Source of the DNA: Chloroflexota bacterium
GTDB taxonomy: Bacteria; Chloroflexota; Anaerolineae; Anaerolineales; UBA4823
Assembly (NCBI GenBank): GCA_030636125.1
Contig: DAOVXM010000069.1
Coordinates: forward strand, 1 to 9,158
Direction: 5' to 3'
Length of the DNA stretch: 9,158 nt
Below, one piece after another: positions 1 through 6,830 of this stretch (within the stretch, counting starts at the first letter, position 1; every line of letters begins with the position of its first letter). The notes beneath the pieces are model-generated. The model saw only the letters and a list, made by a program, of their open reading frames with translations, did no database searches and was not told the origin of the DNA. The translations under genes and the position numbers were made by a program.

Positions 1-563
1 AAAAAAAATTCATCCGTCGTGTCGAGACCAGCGTTCAAAGCGTTACCGCGTTGATCGACGAGCTGCTCGATCTAGGCCGCATCGAGGCCGGACTTGATGA
101 GCGCAAAGAGCCTATTCCACCTGAGGCTCTAATCCGCTACACCACAGAAAGTTTTTTGCACAGGGCTAAGAAGAAATCCCAAACCATTGAGCTAGAAATT
201 CAACCTGATCTCCCCCAGGTACTCGGCAACCCAATCCGGTTGCGGCAGATGTTATCCAACCTGATTGGCAACGCCATAAAATATTCGCCTGAGGGCAGCC
301 AGATCAACATTCACGCCGCAACTGAAAACGGGCAAGTTATCCTGCAAGTTAGAGATAATGGTATCGGGATTCCCCTTGCCGACCAATCTAAAATTTTCGA
401 CAAGTTCTTCCGGGCTAGTAATGTGCCTGAGGGTATACCCGGCACCGGTTTGGGACTGGCGATCGTCAAATCAATTGTTGAAAACCACGGGGGGCGTATC
501 TGGGTGGACTCCAGTCCAGGTCAGGGGGTAGTTTTTTTTGTTGTCCTGCCAGTCCTTGGGTAA
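1..563 (+). CDS. Sensor histidine kinase, C-terminal part (5' end outside the window)
   Basis: This is the 3' end of a two-component sensor kinase. The reading frame is open from the left edge (first full codon at base 3), so the TTG at 51 is internal and not a start. The encoded piece begins in the second helix of the HisKA dimerisation domain (ELLDLGRIEAG) and runs through a complete HATPase_c domain. Visible motifs are the N box (LRQMLSNLIGNAIKYS), the G1 box (RDNGIGIP), the F box (IFDKFFRAS) and the G2 box (GTGLGLAIVKSIVENHGG), which together bind ATP-Mg. The phospho-accepting histidine and any sensory domains lie upstream and are not seen. The protein ends directly after the catalytic domain, so no receiver domain is fused at the C-terminus. 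No response regulator follows on this strand; the next gene is convergent. The family call is secure, but the signal sensed is unknown. Confidence 0.95.
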   Translation, partial: KKFIRRVETSVQSVTALIDELLDLGRIEAGLDERKEPIPPEALIRYTTESFLHRAKKKSQTIELEIQPDLPQVLGNPIRLRQMLSNLIGNAIKYSPEGSQINIHAATENGQVILQVRDNGIGIPLADQSKIFDKFFRASNVPEGIPGTGLGLAIVKSIVENHGGRIWVDSSPGQGVVFFVVLPVLG

Positions 564-590
564 TGCTTCAAGAGACTCTATAACCCTCTC

Positions 591-604
591 ATTTCTATAG
601 AAAT
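591..604. repeat. Perfect 14-bp palindrome downstream of the kinase gene
   Basis: ATTTCTATAGAAAT reads identically on both strands, 27 bases after the kinase stop codon. It is AT-rich and has no loop, so as RNA it would be a poor hairpin. It could be a protein binding site or chance in AT-rich DNA. Confidence 0.3.
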
Positions 605-626
605 CGCGCATCATCCCCTTTAAACC

Positions 627-664
627 GCCTCCGCCGGAGCGGTGAGGATGAGCCCGGCGGAGGC
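627..664. terminator. GC-rich hairpin between convergent genes, possible bidirectional terminator
   Basis: GCCTCCGCCGG (627-637) pairs perfectly with CCGGCGGAGGC (654-664), an 11-bp stem with a 16-base loop. It lies 63 bases after the kinase stop. On the plus strand it is followed only by TTTCG and on the minus strand by a short TTT, so it lacks the long U tract of a classical intrinsic terminator. Its place between convergent genes favours a role in transcript ending or 3' end stability. An alternative is a regulatory fold, because the same CCTCC of the 5' arm could also pair with the GGAGG at 675-679. Confidence 0.4.
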
Positions 665-671
665 TTTCGCC

Positions 672-711
672 AAAGGAGGAAACAGCGATGAGCATCAGGA
701 GAGTATCCTGA
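672..711 (+). other. Orphan Shine-Dalgarno site and 7-codon mini reading frame
   Basis: AAAGGAGG (672-679) is a near-ideal ribosome binding site, 8 bases before an ATG at 688-690. The frame closes after seven codons (MSIRRVS) with TGA at 709-711. It directly follows the GC-rich hairpin at 627-664. No larger gene continues in any plus-strand frame. It may be a tiny leader-like peptide, the start of a decayed gene, or chance. Confidence 0.15.
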
Positions 712-882
712 AATCCCATTTTCTTAATCATACAAGATAACGGTCTTTACGTTCATTGTCAAATATCATGAGTTATAGGTGATATTCCTCCCAAGATAAA
801 GTGACACAATTTTCGTTTCTTACATCGCCGAAAGAGGATGCCAAAACTTCCTCATCGTTAGCCAATAATTAAATAGGGATAT

Positions 883-1308
883 TTACTTTGAGTCAACGCT
901 GGCGATAAAATCCGCCACCAGTTGCACCACTTCAACAGTGGATCGGTAGGGACGCGCCTGCAGATAAGGGCTGGTATTGCCTGTAATCATCTTCGATACG
1001 CGCTTGCCTTGCCGGTAACAACACAGAACGGGTATTTTCCTCCCCAAGGCATAGGATATCTCATACCCTACGCCATGTGAAGGCGTGCTGACTTCAGCAA
1101 TTAACGCATCACTGGCATCTATCCAGGCAATATCGCGAGTATAGACCTGCTCAGGGTCAACCACCGCCTCCAGGGTCATCACTTCTGGGTGAGCCAGATG
1201 GGCTGTTGGTACTTGGTGACCATCGGCTTTTAATGCTCCCACAATTGCCTGGTAAACCATCTCGTCTTCACGCCCGCCCGTAATGGAACATGCAAAGTAG
1301 ATCTTCAT
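883..1308 (-). CDS. DNPH1/Rcl-like 2'-deoxynucleoside 5'-monophosphate N-hydrolase family protein
   Basis: This 141-residue protein belongs to the nucleoside 2-deoxyribosyltransferase superfamily and most resembles the DNPH1 (Rcl) branch, which cleaves the N-glycosidic bond of deoxynucleoside monophosphates to free base and deoxyribose 5-phosphate. The N-terminus has the family signature around SITGGREDE (residues 8-16). The central stretch EVSTPSHGVGYE (72-83) matches the DNPH1 consensus closely. By alignment from memory with rat Rcl, Asp59 corresponds to catalytic Asp69, Glu83 to nucleophile Glu93 and Ser77 to the phosphate-contacting Ser87. It is soluble, with no signal peptide or membrane helix, and of normal family length. 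Its ATG overlaps the stop of the upstream Ca2+-ATPase as ATGA, so translational coupling in one operon is likely. The true substrate (nucleotide sanitation or salvage) is not shown; other deoxyribosyltransferase-fold enzymes are the alternative. Confidence 0.85.
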   Translation of the reverse strand: MKIYFACSITGGREDEMVYQAIVGALKADGHQVPTAHLAHPEVMTLEAVVDPEQVYTRDIAWIDASDALIAEVSTPSHGVGYEISYALGRKIPVLCCYRQGKRVSKMITGNTSPYLQARPYRSTVEVVQLVADFIASVDSK

Positions 1309-4109
1309 CGTTCCCGCCAGGATGCGACCACTTTAGTGAGTTCGGCCGCCAGGGAGGGAACAAACAGCAACGGCAAGATAAATCGCCATTGATCCCAGCT
1401 CAAAGGCACAGTATCGAAAACCGGGTTCAAGAAAGGTATATAGATCACCGCCAGCAGTAAAACGGCTGAAAAGACCACTGCATAGTTCATCAAACGATTG
1501 GAAAACACACCAATTTTAATCACCGGGATCCGTTCCGATCGGGCTGTAAAAGCGCGCAGCAACTCTGAGAATGAAAGTGTCACAAATGCCATTGTCCTGG
1601 ATATTTCAGGCTGGTCCGGAAAAAGGCGCAGGCCAATAAAATATGCAAATAATGTCGCCGCGGTAATCGCGATGGTTTGGACGGCGATGCCAGCTTGCAT
1701 AAAGCGGTTAATGATCGGCTCTGAGGACGGGCGCGGCGGTTGGTCCATAATATCCGGGTCGCCTTTCTCAGTCGCAAGAGCCAGGGCAGGCGCACCGTCA
1801 GTGATCAGGTTTAACCATAGGAGCTGGATCGCCGTTAGCGGTGAGCTTCCAGTGACCAATGTACCGATGAAGATGGTGGCGATTTCAGCCAGGTTGCAAG
1901 ACAGCAGATAGTAAACAAATTTGCGGATATTGCTATATATTACCCGGCCCTGCTCAACTGCGGAGATGATGCTGGCGTAATTGTCGTCGGTAAGCACCAT
2001 ATCGGCGCTCTCTTTGGCGACGTCTGTGCCGGTAATTCCCATGGCTACGCCAATATCCGCGCGCTTTATGGAGGGTGCATCGTTGACACCGTCGCCCGTC
2101 ATGGCAACTACTTCTCCATTGGCCTGCAGCGCTTCCACGATACGCAGCTTGTGCTCAGGAGAGACTCTTGCGAACACGTCGGTCTCCCCAACCCGGCTTT
2201 CAAGGGTCTTGATGTCCATTTTATTCAGATCAGGACCGGTAAGCACCTGGTGCCCTGCTTGCATTAGACCAATGGACTCAGCAATAGCTCGCGCCGTCCT
2301 TGGGTAATCACCTGTGATCATCACGGTACGGATGCCAGCCTCACGGCCCGTCTCCAGTGCCGGGGGGACTTCCGAACGCGGTGGGTCGATCATACCCACC
2401 AACCCTACAAACGTCAGGTCATATTCAAGGTTTTCAGGAGTGATTTCATCCGGCATCTCAGGAACTACACGATAAGCCATTGCCAGGACGCGCAGCGCGT
2501 CCTCCGTCATCTGGTCATTCGCAGACAGAATACGTTCACGCTGAGCCTCGTCCAAGGGAATGGCGTAATCGTCCATACGCTGATAATGCGTGCACAAGTC
2601 CAGCACTACATCCGGGGCTCCCTTAACTGTAATTACATAGTCGCGATCTTTTGGATCCTCATCTGCAAAAGGTGATAAGTCCTCTGTTCGAGGGTCATGC
2701 AGTACATGAACTGTGGTCATCCGCTTGCGCTCTGAGTCGAAAGGCACTTCTTGCACGCGCGGGTAGGCCAGGTTGAGAGCTCGCGCACGCGCCCCCGCTT
2801 TGGCAGAGGCGACGATTAAAGCACCCTCCGTGGGATCACCAACCATACGATAGGTCTGCTTCATATCGCTGGCCCCGCTCACCTCCAAATCAGCATCGTT
2901 ATTGAGGGCAGCTATCCATAAGGTAGTCAAGGCGGCCTGGTAATCCACTGGATTGATGGGCTCACCATCCACCAGAAATTCGCCCTGCGGGCTGTATCCA
3001 TTGGTAGTGCCTTCAAATGACTGCCCATTAACCCACCCGGCGGTGGCAGTCATCTCATTTTGCGTAAGTGTACCGGTCTTATCGGACCAAATCACCGTCG
3101 CCGAACCCAGTGTTTCCACCGAAGACAGGCGGCGGATCAAGGCATTGCGTTTTATCATCTCACGCATACCTAAGGCCAGGCTGATGGTTACCACCGCAGG
3201 TAGACCCTCAGGCACTGCGGCGATCGCCAGACTGACAGCAATAATGAACATATCCAGCGGGGCAAGGCCCTGCATCCAGCCTGCCAGGAACACTAGACCA
3301 CACACAGCCAGTGCAGCCCAGCCCAAAGACCTTCCCAACTGGTCCAAACGACGCTGCAGGGGAGTGGGTTCTTGCTGCACTGATTGCAACATTTCGGCGA
3401 TCATGCCAATCTCGGTGCGCATGCCGGTAGCGACAACAATACCGCGGCCACGACCATAGTTAACCATAGTTCCCATAAAGGCAGTGTTCTTACGATCCCC
3501 CAGGGGTATATCTGACTCGAGACGGACGGAAGCATCCTTTTGAACAGGAACTGACTCTCCAGTTAGCGCAGCCTCTTCCACGCGCAAGTTGATCGCCTCC
3601 AAGAGGCGAACGTCAGCGGGTACGTAATTACCTGCATCCAACAGAACTATATCGCCAGGGACGACCTGGCCAGCAGGTATTGCCCGGCGTGAACCATCGC
3701 GCAGAACCAGCGCGTCAGGAGCAGCAAGTTTTCTGAGAGCCGCTAACGATTGCTCGGCTCGCCGTTCCTGGAATACCCCCAGAGCGGCGTTTAAAACTAC
3801 AATCGCCATGATCGCGGCAGCCTCGACATAATCACCTAAAGCTGCTGATATGATCGCGGCGACTATCAACAGAATTACAACGAAGTTAGCAAACTGTTCC
3901 CTCAGCATTTGCCAAAATGTAGTTGGAGGGGCCTCCGTCAGTTCATTCGGGCCAAACTCTTGCAAACGCTGTTCAGCTTCTTCAGAGGAAAGTCCTTTCT
4001 CCGAAGGTGAGTGCAATTGGTGAAGCACTTCTTCGGCGCCTAAAGCATGCCATCCATCTACATTTGGCGGCGTTGTTTTTATGCGGGGTGAAAACTTTTC
4101 ACTTGTCAT
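1305..4109 (-). CDS. P-type (P2A, SERCA-like) Ca2+-transporting ATPase
   Basis: This 934-residue membrane pump couples ATP hydrolysis to cation export, very probably Ca2+. Order of parts: N-terminal cation-ATPase domain (about 18-70), M1-M2, actuator domain with TGES (183-186), M3-M4 with VPEGLP (299-304), phosphorylation motif DKTGTLT (Asp343 is phosphorylated), nucleotide domain with KGAPD (496-500), the hinge TGDGVNDAP (671-679), then M5-M10. The residues that line both SERCA Ca2+ sites are present: Glu301 in M4, Asn739 and Glu742 in M5, Asn767, Thr770 and Asp771 in M6, and Glu849 in M8. This supports two-site Ca2+ binding rather than Na+/K+ or Mn2+ transport, though the ion is not proven. 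The length is typical. The ATG at 4109 is the only sensible start; the nearest GGAGG (4126-4130) is 16 bases away, which is long, so initiation may be inefficient. The gene is divergent from icd and overlaps the DNPH1-like gene downstream by four bases. Confidence 0.95.
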   Translation of the reverse strand: MTSEKFSPRIKTTPPNVDGWHALGAEEVLHQLHSPSEKGLSSEEAEQRLQEFGPNELTEAPPTTFWQMLREQFANFVVILLIVAAIISAALGDYVEAAAIMAIVVLNAALGVFQERRAEQSLAALRKLAAPDALVLRDGSRRAIPAGQVVPGDIVLLDAGNYVPADVRLLEAINLRVEEAALTGESVPVQKDASVRLESDIPLGDRKNTAFMGTMVNYGRGRGIVVATGMRTEIGMIAEMLQSVQQEPTPLQRRLDQLGRSLGWAALAVCGLVFLAGWMQGLAPLDMFIIAVSLAIAAVPEGLPAVVTISLALGMREMIKRNALIRRLSSVETLGSATVIWSDKTGTLTQNEMTATAGWVNGQSFEGTTNGYSPQGEFLVDGEPINPVDYQAALTTLWIAALNNDADLEVSGASDMKQTYRMVGDPTEGALIVASAKAGARARALNLAYPRVQEVPFDSERKRMTTVHVLHDPRTEDLSPFADEDPKDRDYVITVKGAPDVVLDLCTHYQRMDDYAIPLDEAQRERILSANDQMTEDALRVLAMAYRVVPEMPDEITPENLEYDLTFVGLVGMIDPPRSEVPPALETGREAGIRTVMITGDYPRTARAIAESIGLMQAGHQVLTGPDLNKMDIKTLESRVGETDVFARVSPEHKLRIVEALQANGEVVAMTGDGVNDAPSIKRADIGVAMGITGTDVAKESADMVLTDDNYASIISAVEQGRVIYSNIRKFVYYLLSCNLAEIATIFIGTLVTGSSPLTAIQLLWLNLITDGAPALALATEKGDPDIMDQPPRPSSEPIINRFMQAGIAVQTIAITAATLFAYFIGLRLFPDQPEISRTMAFVTLSFSELLRAFTARSERIPVIKIGVFSNRLMNYAVVFSAVLLLAVIYIPFLNPVFDTVPLSWDQWRFILPLLFVPSLAAELTKVVASWRER

Positions 4110-4194
4110 TTATTAAAAGGAATAACCTCCAAAGACCATTAATTTATGGACGATCAATTATACACCCCCATTATGCTTGCCTGATCGACCTGCG

Positions 4195-4215
4195 ATACCC
4201 ATATTATATGGGTAT
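4195..4215. promoter_or_regulatory. 21-bp palindrome covering a minus-strand -10 box (possible operator)
   Basis: ATACCCATA (4195-4203) and TATGGGTAT (4207-4215) are perfect inverted 9-bp arms around TTA. On the minus strand the centre reads TATAAT (4208-4203), a consensus -10 hexamer pointing towards the ATPase gene. A protein bound here would block that promoter. The TACCC/GGGTA halves resemble metal-sensor operators of the CsoR/RcnR kind, but spacing differs between families and this resemblance is only suggestive. Confidence 0.5.
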
Positions 4216-4319
4216 TGGAAAATAAAACCATTACAATTATGCAAAATAATTACTACTTGTGCTTTGGTTGGGGGAATTATCCGAAAAACTGGCACTCGGG
4301 AAATATCCGCAGGTTAGAA

Positions 4320-4331
4320 TGACAATTGTCA
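4320..4331. promoter_or_regulatory. 12-bp palindrome beside the icd promoter
   Basis: TGACAATTGTCA is a perfect palindrome that ends two bases before the predicted -35 box of icd (4334-4339). Its position fits an operator or activator site. No specific regulator is recognised. Confidence 0.4.
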
Positions 4332-4333
4332 CA

Positions 4334-4361
4334 TTGTTTTATTCAACCACTTTGCTATAAT
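4334..4361 (+). promoter_or_regulatory. Predicted sigma-70-type promoter of icd
   Basis: The -35 box TTGTTT (4334-4339) and -10 box TATAAT (4356-4361) are separated by 16 bases. The -10 box is preceded by TG plus one base (4353-4355), giving a perfect extended -10 element. Transcription would begin near 4368, leaving a leader of about 110 bases before the icd ATG. Confidence 0.65.
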
Positions 4362-4375
4362 TTCTCTTAACCACA

Positions 4376-4433
4376 GAAATTGGTAATTTCCCAGGACGCG
4401 GTGAGAACTGCTCTCCCTATCTAAGGCAGAGCA
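4376..4433 (+). promoter_or_regulatory. Two short inverted repeats in the icd leader
   Basis: GAAATT (4376-4381) and AATTTC (4385-4390) are perfect 6-bp arms around GGT, just downstream of the predicted transcription start. TGCTCT (4409-4414) and AGAGCA (4428-4433) form a second 6-bp stem, extended inside by CCT/AGG (4416-4418 and 4424-4426). The first could be an operator and the second a small RNA hairpin. Neither matches a riboswitch I recognise. Confidence 0.3.
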
Positions 4434-4476
4434 ATCACACAAATTGTTGATATCAGAAACCAAGGGAGATGAAATT

Positions 4477-5781
4477 ATGACTTATCTGAATGTAAAGGTA
4501 CCGGCTGGTGGGGAGAAAATCTCCATTCAAAACGGTGTCCTGCAAGTTCCTAACAATCCAATCATCCCATTTATCGAAGGAGATGGCACCGGGCGCGATA
4601 TTTGGAAAGCATCCAAGCGAGTGTTCGATGCTGCGGTGGAAAAAGCCTATGGCGGCAAGCGCAAGATTCACTGGATGGAAGTATACGCTGGTGAAAAAGC
4701 CTTCAACAAATTCAGCTCTTGGCTACCCGATGAAACTGTCCAAGCCTTCGAGGAGTTCCTGGTGGGCATCAAAGGACCATTAACCACACCTATTGGAGGT
4801 GGCATCCGTTCCTTAAATGTTGCCTTACGCAAAGCCTTGGACCTGTATGTATGCCAAAGACCAGTACGTTACTTAAATGGCGTGCCCTCGCCTGTAAAAC
4901 ACCCTGAATACGTAAACATGGTGGTCTTCCGTGAGAACACTGAAGACATCTACGCCGGGATCGAATTCGAGCATGGCACCGAGGACAACAAACGCTTCAA
5001 GGAAGTACTCAAAGAGGAATTTCCCGAGGAATATGCCAAGATGCGTTTTCCGGATACAGCAGGCATTGGGATCAAGCCCGTCTCTAAGGAAGGCTCAGCG
5101 CGATTGGTGCGTGCAGCCATCAAGTGGGCGCTGGAAAACGACCGGCGCAGTGTGACCCTGGTGCATAAGGGCAATATCATGAAGTACACCGAAGGCTCAT
5201 TCCGCAACTGGGGCTATGAGGTTGCCGAGGGAGAATTTGGCGACCAGGTCTACACGTGGAACCAGTGGGAGCGCACCAAAGCAGAGCAAGGCGAAGAAGC
5301 AGCCAACGCAGAGCAAAAGGCTGCGCTCGATGAGGGCAAATTGCTCGTAAAGGATGTCATAGCAGACATCGTCTTCCAGCAAACGATTACCCGAGCGCGC
5401 GAATTCGATATCCTGGCCACGATGAACCTGAATGGTGATTACCTCTCCGACGCTCTGGCGGCTCAGGTAGGCGGCATTGGTATTGCCCCGGGCGGCAATA
5501 TCAACTACACCTCCGGAAATGCGGTTTTCGAAGCCACACACGGCACTGCGCCCAAGTATGCCGATAAAGACCAGGTCAATCCTGGCTCAGTGATCCTATC
5601 CGGCGAGATGATGTTTTGCTATATGGGCTGGCACGAAGCGGCAGACATGATCATCAAAGGTTTGGAGGCCGCCATTGCAGCCAAGACCGTGACCTACGAT
5701 TTCCACCGTCTCATGGACAACGCCACAAAACTCAAGTGCTCAGAATTTGCTGATGCCATGATACAACACATGGATGACTGA
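4477..5781 (+). CDS. icd: NADP-dependent isocitrate dehydrogenase
   Basis: The enzyme oxidatively decarboxylates isocitrate to 2-oxoglutarate with NADP+ in the TCA cycle. The 434-residue protein matches the E. coli-type dimeric enzyme (416 residues) along its whole length, with a somewhat longer, charged segment near residues 265-290. [15 protein letters not shown] (100-114) contains Ser112, the equivalent of E. coli Ser113, which binds isocitrate and is phosphorylated by AceK in E. coli. Catalytic Tyr159 and Lys231 are present, as are the metal ligands Asp297, Asp321 and Asp325. Lys360-Tyr361, Tyr407 and Arg411 match the residues that select NADP over NAD. The start at 4477 is chosen because GGGAG (4464-4468) lies 8 bases upstream; an in-frame TTG at 4444 would add eleven unconserved residues. 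The gene has its own promoter and terminator, so it is probably monocistronic. Confidence 0.97.
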   Translation: MTYLNVKVPAGGEKISIQNGVLQVPNNPIIPFIEGDGTGRDIWKASKRVFDAAVEKAYGGKRKIHWMEVYAGEKAFNKFSSWLPDETVQAFEEFLVGIKGPLTTPIGGGIRSLNVALRKALDLYVCQRPVRYLNGVPSPVKHPEYVNMVVFRENTEDIYAGIEFEHGTEDNKRFKEVLKEEFPEEYAKMRFPDTAGIGIKPVSKEGSARLVRAAIKWALENDRRSVTLVHKGNIMKYTEGSFRNWGYEVAEGEFGDQVYTWNQWERTKAEQGEEAANAEQKAALDEGKLLVKDVIADIVFQQTITRAREFDILATMNLNGDYLSDALAAQVGGIGIAPGGNINYTSGNAVFEATHGTAPKYADKDQVNPGSVILSGEMMFCYMGWHEAADMIIKGLEAAIAAKTVTYDFHRLMDNATKLKCSEFADAMIQHMDD

Positions 5782-5801
5782 AAAAGTAACAAACTATAAT
5801 T

Positions 5802-5834
5802 AGCTGGTGGATTGATCGTCCGCCAGCTTTTTTT
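5802..5834 (+). terminator. Intrinsic terminator of icd
   Basis: AGCTGGTGG (5802-5810) pairs with CCGCCAGCT (5820-5828) through nine pairs including one G-U, around a 9-base loop, and runs into seven T residues (5828-5834). It starts 20 bases after the icd stop and separates icd from sdhCD. Confidence 0.9.
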
Positions 5835-5882
5835 ATTAATAGGGCTTACGCAGTTTAGCTAATTTGTAGTAAGATTAATTGG

Positions 5883-5971
5883 ACTTGTTTGGTCATAATA
5901 TTCGATTAAGTGCTGAACGAATTAACCAAAAAACAAGTGTGCGCGGGGGCGTACGGCCCTCACGCACACTT
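5883..5971 (+). promoter_or_regulatory. Structured leader upstream of sdhC with two overlapping hairpins
   Basis: The first stem pairs ACTTGTTTGGT (5883-5893) with 5925-5938, where the complement is interrupted by three extra A, and has an inner ATTCG/CGAAT pair (5900-5904 and 5918-5922). The second stem is a perfect 9-bp pairing of AAGTGTGCG (5935-5943) with CGCACACTT (5963-5971), extended by an inner stem (5946-5950 with 5956-5960, one G-U). The 3' arm of the first and the 5' arm of the second share AAGT (5935-5938), so both cannot form fully at once. The second hairpin is followed by TTTT only at 5976-5979, not by a clean U tract. The fold may act in attenuation or mRNA stability, or be a dispersed palindromic element. 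I see no convincing promoter in 5835-5882. Confidence 0.45.
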
Positions 5972-5992
5972 GGTATTTTGGGATTTCCATTG

Positions 5993-6415
5993 ATGGAAAA
6001 AGAAATGGACTCAATTAAATCCACATTTTATGGTCTAGCCAGATACCAGGGACGGATCGGACAACTTAGTTTTATCCTCCACCGTTTGACTGGTTTAGGC
6101 ACATTGCTTTTCCTCAGCGTCCATATCCTGGACACATCCACGGTTTACTTTTTTCCATCGCTCTATGCGGATGCCATAGCCCTGTATCGAAGCACGCCAT
6201 TTATCATCGGTGAAATTTTCCTGGTATTTAGCGTGATCTATCACGGCGTTAACGGGGTGCGGATTGCCATCTTCGACCTGTTCTCTCCCAAATCTTGGGG
6301 GGCCAGCTCGCAGAGCAAAACCGCATTGATAACCCTGGTTATCGCCTTCGTGCTATGGTTACCGGCGGCATTTATTATGGGTCGCAACCTGTTGATCCAT
6401 AATTTCGGGCTATGA
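5993..6415 (+). CDS. sdhC: Succinate dehydrogenase/fumarate reductase cytochrome b subunit
   Basis: This 140-residue membrane protein is one of the two anchor subunits of complex II, carrying electrons from the SdhAB head to quinone. The SdhC signature SFILHRLTG (26-34) holds the conserved Ser and Arg of the quinone site (Ser26, Arg31). YHGVNGVR (83-90) supplies His84, the equivalent of the haem b ligand in E. coli SdhC. Three hydrophobic segments (about 33-53, 68-93, 108-130) fit the three-helix anchor fold. ATG 5993 is taken as start, although a second in-frame ATG at 6005 is equally possible and neither has a strong ribosome binding site. A 7-bp inverted repeat TTTCCAT/ATGGAAA (5984-5990 and 5993-5999) includes the first ATG and might mask it. 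The open frame continues upstream to a TTG at 5879, but that part is leader hairpin DNA and shows no family similarity. sdhD follows after 13 bases. Confidence 0.9.
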   Translation: MEKEMDSIKSTFYGLARYQGRIGQLSFILHRLTGLGTLLFLSVHILDTSTVYFFPSLYADAIALYRSTPFIIGEIFLVFSVIYHGVNGVRIAIFDLFSPKSWGASSQSKTALITLVIAFVLWLPAAFIMGRNLLIHNFGL

Positions 6416-6428
6416 CGGAGTTGGACAA

Positions 6429-6806
6429 ATGGCTGAAGCTATCAAGCGAGTAAAAGTCTCCCTAAATTATGAGGGTTTAGCCTGGAAATGGATGCGCTAT
6501 AGTGGATTGCTTCTGATTCCATTAGCCTGGGGGCATGTATTGATCCAAGATGTGCTGGTTGGTGTTCACCAAATTGACCTGGACTACGTCGCACTGCGTT
6601 GGGCAACCCTGGGATGGCGAATCTATGATTTCTTGCTGTTGGCCTTTGCTTTTGCTCATGGCGTAAATGGCCTGCGCCAGGTATTGAACGACTTCATTAA
6701 GAACAAAAGGACCATGCGCCTGGTCTCATGGTTGCTGCTCGTTTTTTGGCTGGTGCTCTCCCTGATCGGCGTCATGGCGATCGTTGGAGGGGTACAGCAA
6801 CCTTAG
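6429..6806 (+). CDS. sdhD: Succinate dehydrogenase hydrophobic membrane anchor subunit
   Basis: This 125-residue protein is the second membrane anchor of complex II. Three hydrophobic segments are visible (about 24-47, 60-82, 98-121). His77 in AFAHGVNGLR is placed like the haem-facing histidine of SdhD proteins, and the GVNGxR pattern mirrors that of SdhC. His36 in the first helix is another possible ligand, so one or two b haems cannot be decided from sequence. GGAG (6417-6420) lies 8 bases before the ATG, a good ribosome binding site, and the 13-base spacing to sdhC means they are co-transcribed. Unusually, sdhA and sdhB do not follow: the next gene is convergent. Confidence 0.88.
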   Translation: MAEAIKRVKVSLNYEGLAWKWMRYSGLLLIPLAWGHVLIQDVLVGVHQIDLDYVALRWATLGWRIYDFLLLAFAFAHGVNGLRQVLNDFIKNKRTMRLVSWLLLVFWLVLSLIGVMAIVGGVQQP

Positions 6807-6830
6807 GGATTACCCATATCGATATAAGAG

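Larger units (their letters stand above)
564..882. other. Convergent intergenic region without a supported gene
   Basis: These 319 bases lie between the kinase stop and the stop of the convergent DNPH1-like gene. They contain a perfect 14-bp palindrome (591-604), a GC-rich hairpin (627-664), a strong but orphan Shine-Dalgarno sequence with a 7-codon reading frame (672-711), and a small inverted repeat AATATCA/TGATATT (762-768 and 780-786). An AT-only 6-bp hairpin (870-885) overlaps the stop codon of the minus-strand gene. I find no convincing coding sequence; the 86-codon minus-strand frame across 471-731 has no ribosome binding site and overlaps the kinase catalytic domain. Confidence 0.6.
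4110..4476. promoter_or_regulatory. Divergent regulatory region between the ATPase gene and icd
   Basis: This 367-base AT-rich stretch has no gene. Towards the ATPase it holds two TATAAT boxes on the minus strand (4162-4157 and 4208-4203); neither has a good -35 box. The second sits inside a 21-bp palindrome. Towards icd it holds a 12-bp palindrome, a good promoter and two short hairpins in the untranslated leader. Each is listed separately below where it can be supported. Confidence 0.7.

Noticed and set aside
471..731. 86-codon open frame on the minus strand with an ATG start
   Set aside because: It overlaps the catalytic end of the kinase gene antisense, crosses the GC-rich hairpin, has no ribosome binding site and resembles no family.
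2953..3459. 168-codon open frame on the plus strand inside the ATPase gene
   Set aside because: Antisense shadow of the P-type ATPase; no domain and no ribosome binding site evidence.
4157..4162. Second minus-strand TATAAT as the ATPase promoter
   Set aside because: No acceptable -35 hexamer is found 16-18 bases upstream; kept only as a note in the regulatory region.
4326..4361. TTGTCA as the -35 box of icd
   Set aside because: It would be 24 bases from TATAAT, too far; TTGTTT at 4334-4339 gives a normal 16-base spacer.
4444..4476. Eleven-residue N-terminal extension of icd from a TTG codon
   Set aside because: It includes the ribosome binding site GGGAG that serves the ATG at 4477, and the extra residues do not match isocitrate dehydrogenases.
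5841..5853. AGGGCTTACGCAG, similar to the ends of some insertion sequences and MITEs
   Set aside because: No matching inverted copy, target duplication or transposase is present nearby; CTCACGCA at 5960-5967 is in the same orientation and only loosely similar.
5879..5992. 38-residue N-terminal extension of SdhC from a TTG codon
   Set aside because: The stretch is made of leader hairpin sequence, has no SdhC similarity, and the membrane-anchor family begins near the ATG at 5993 or 6005.
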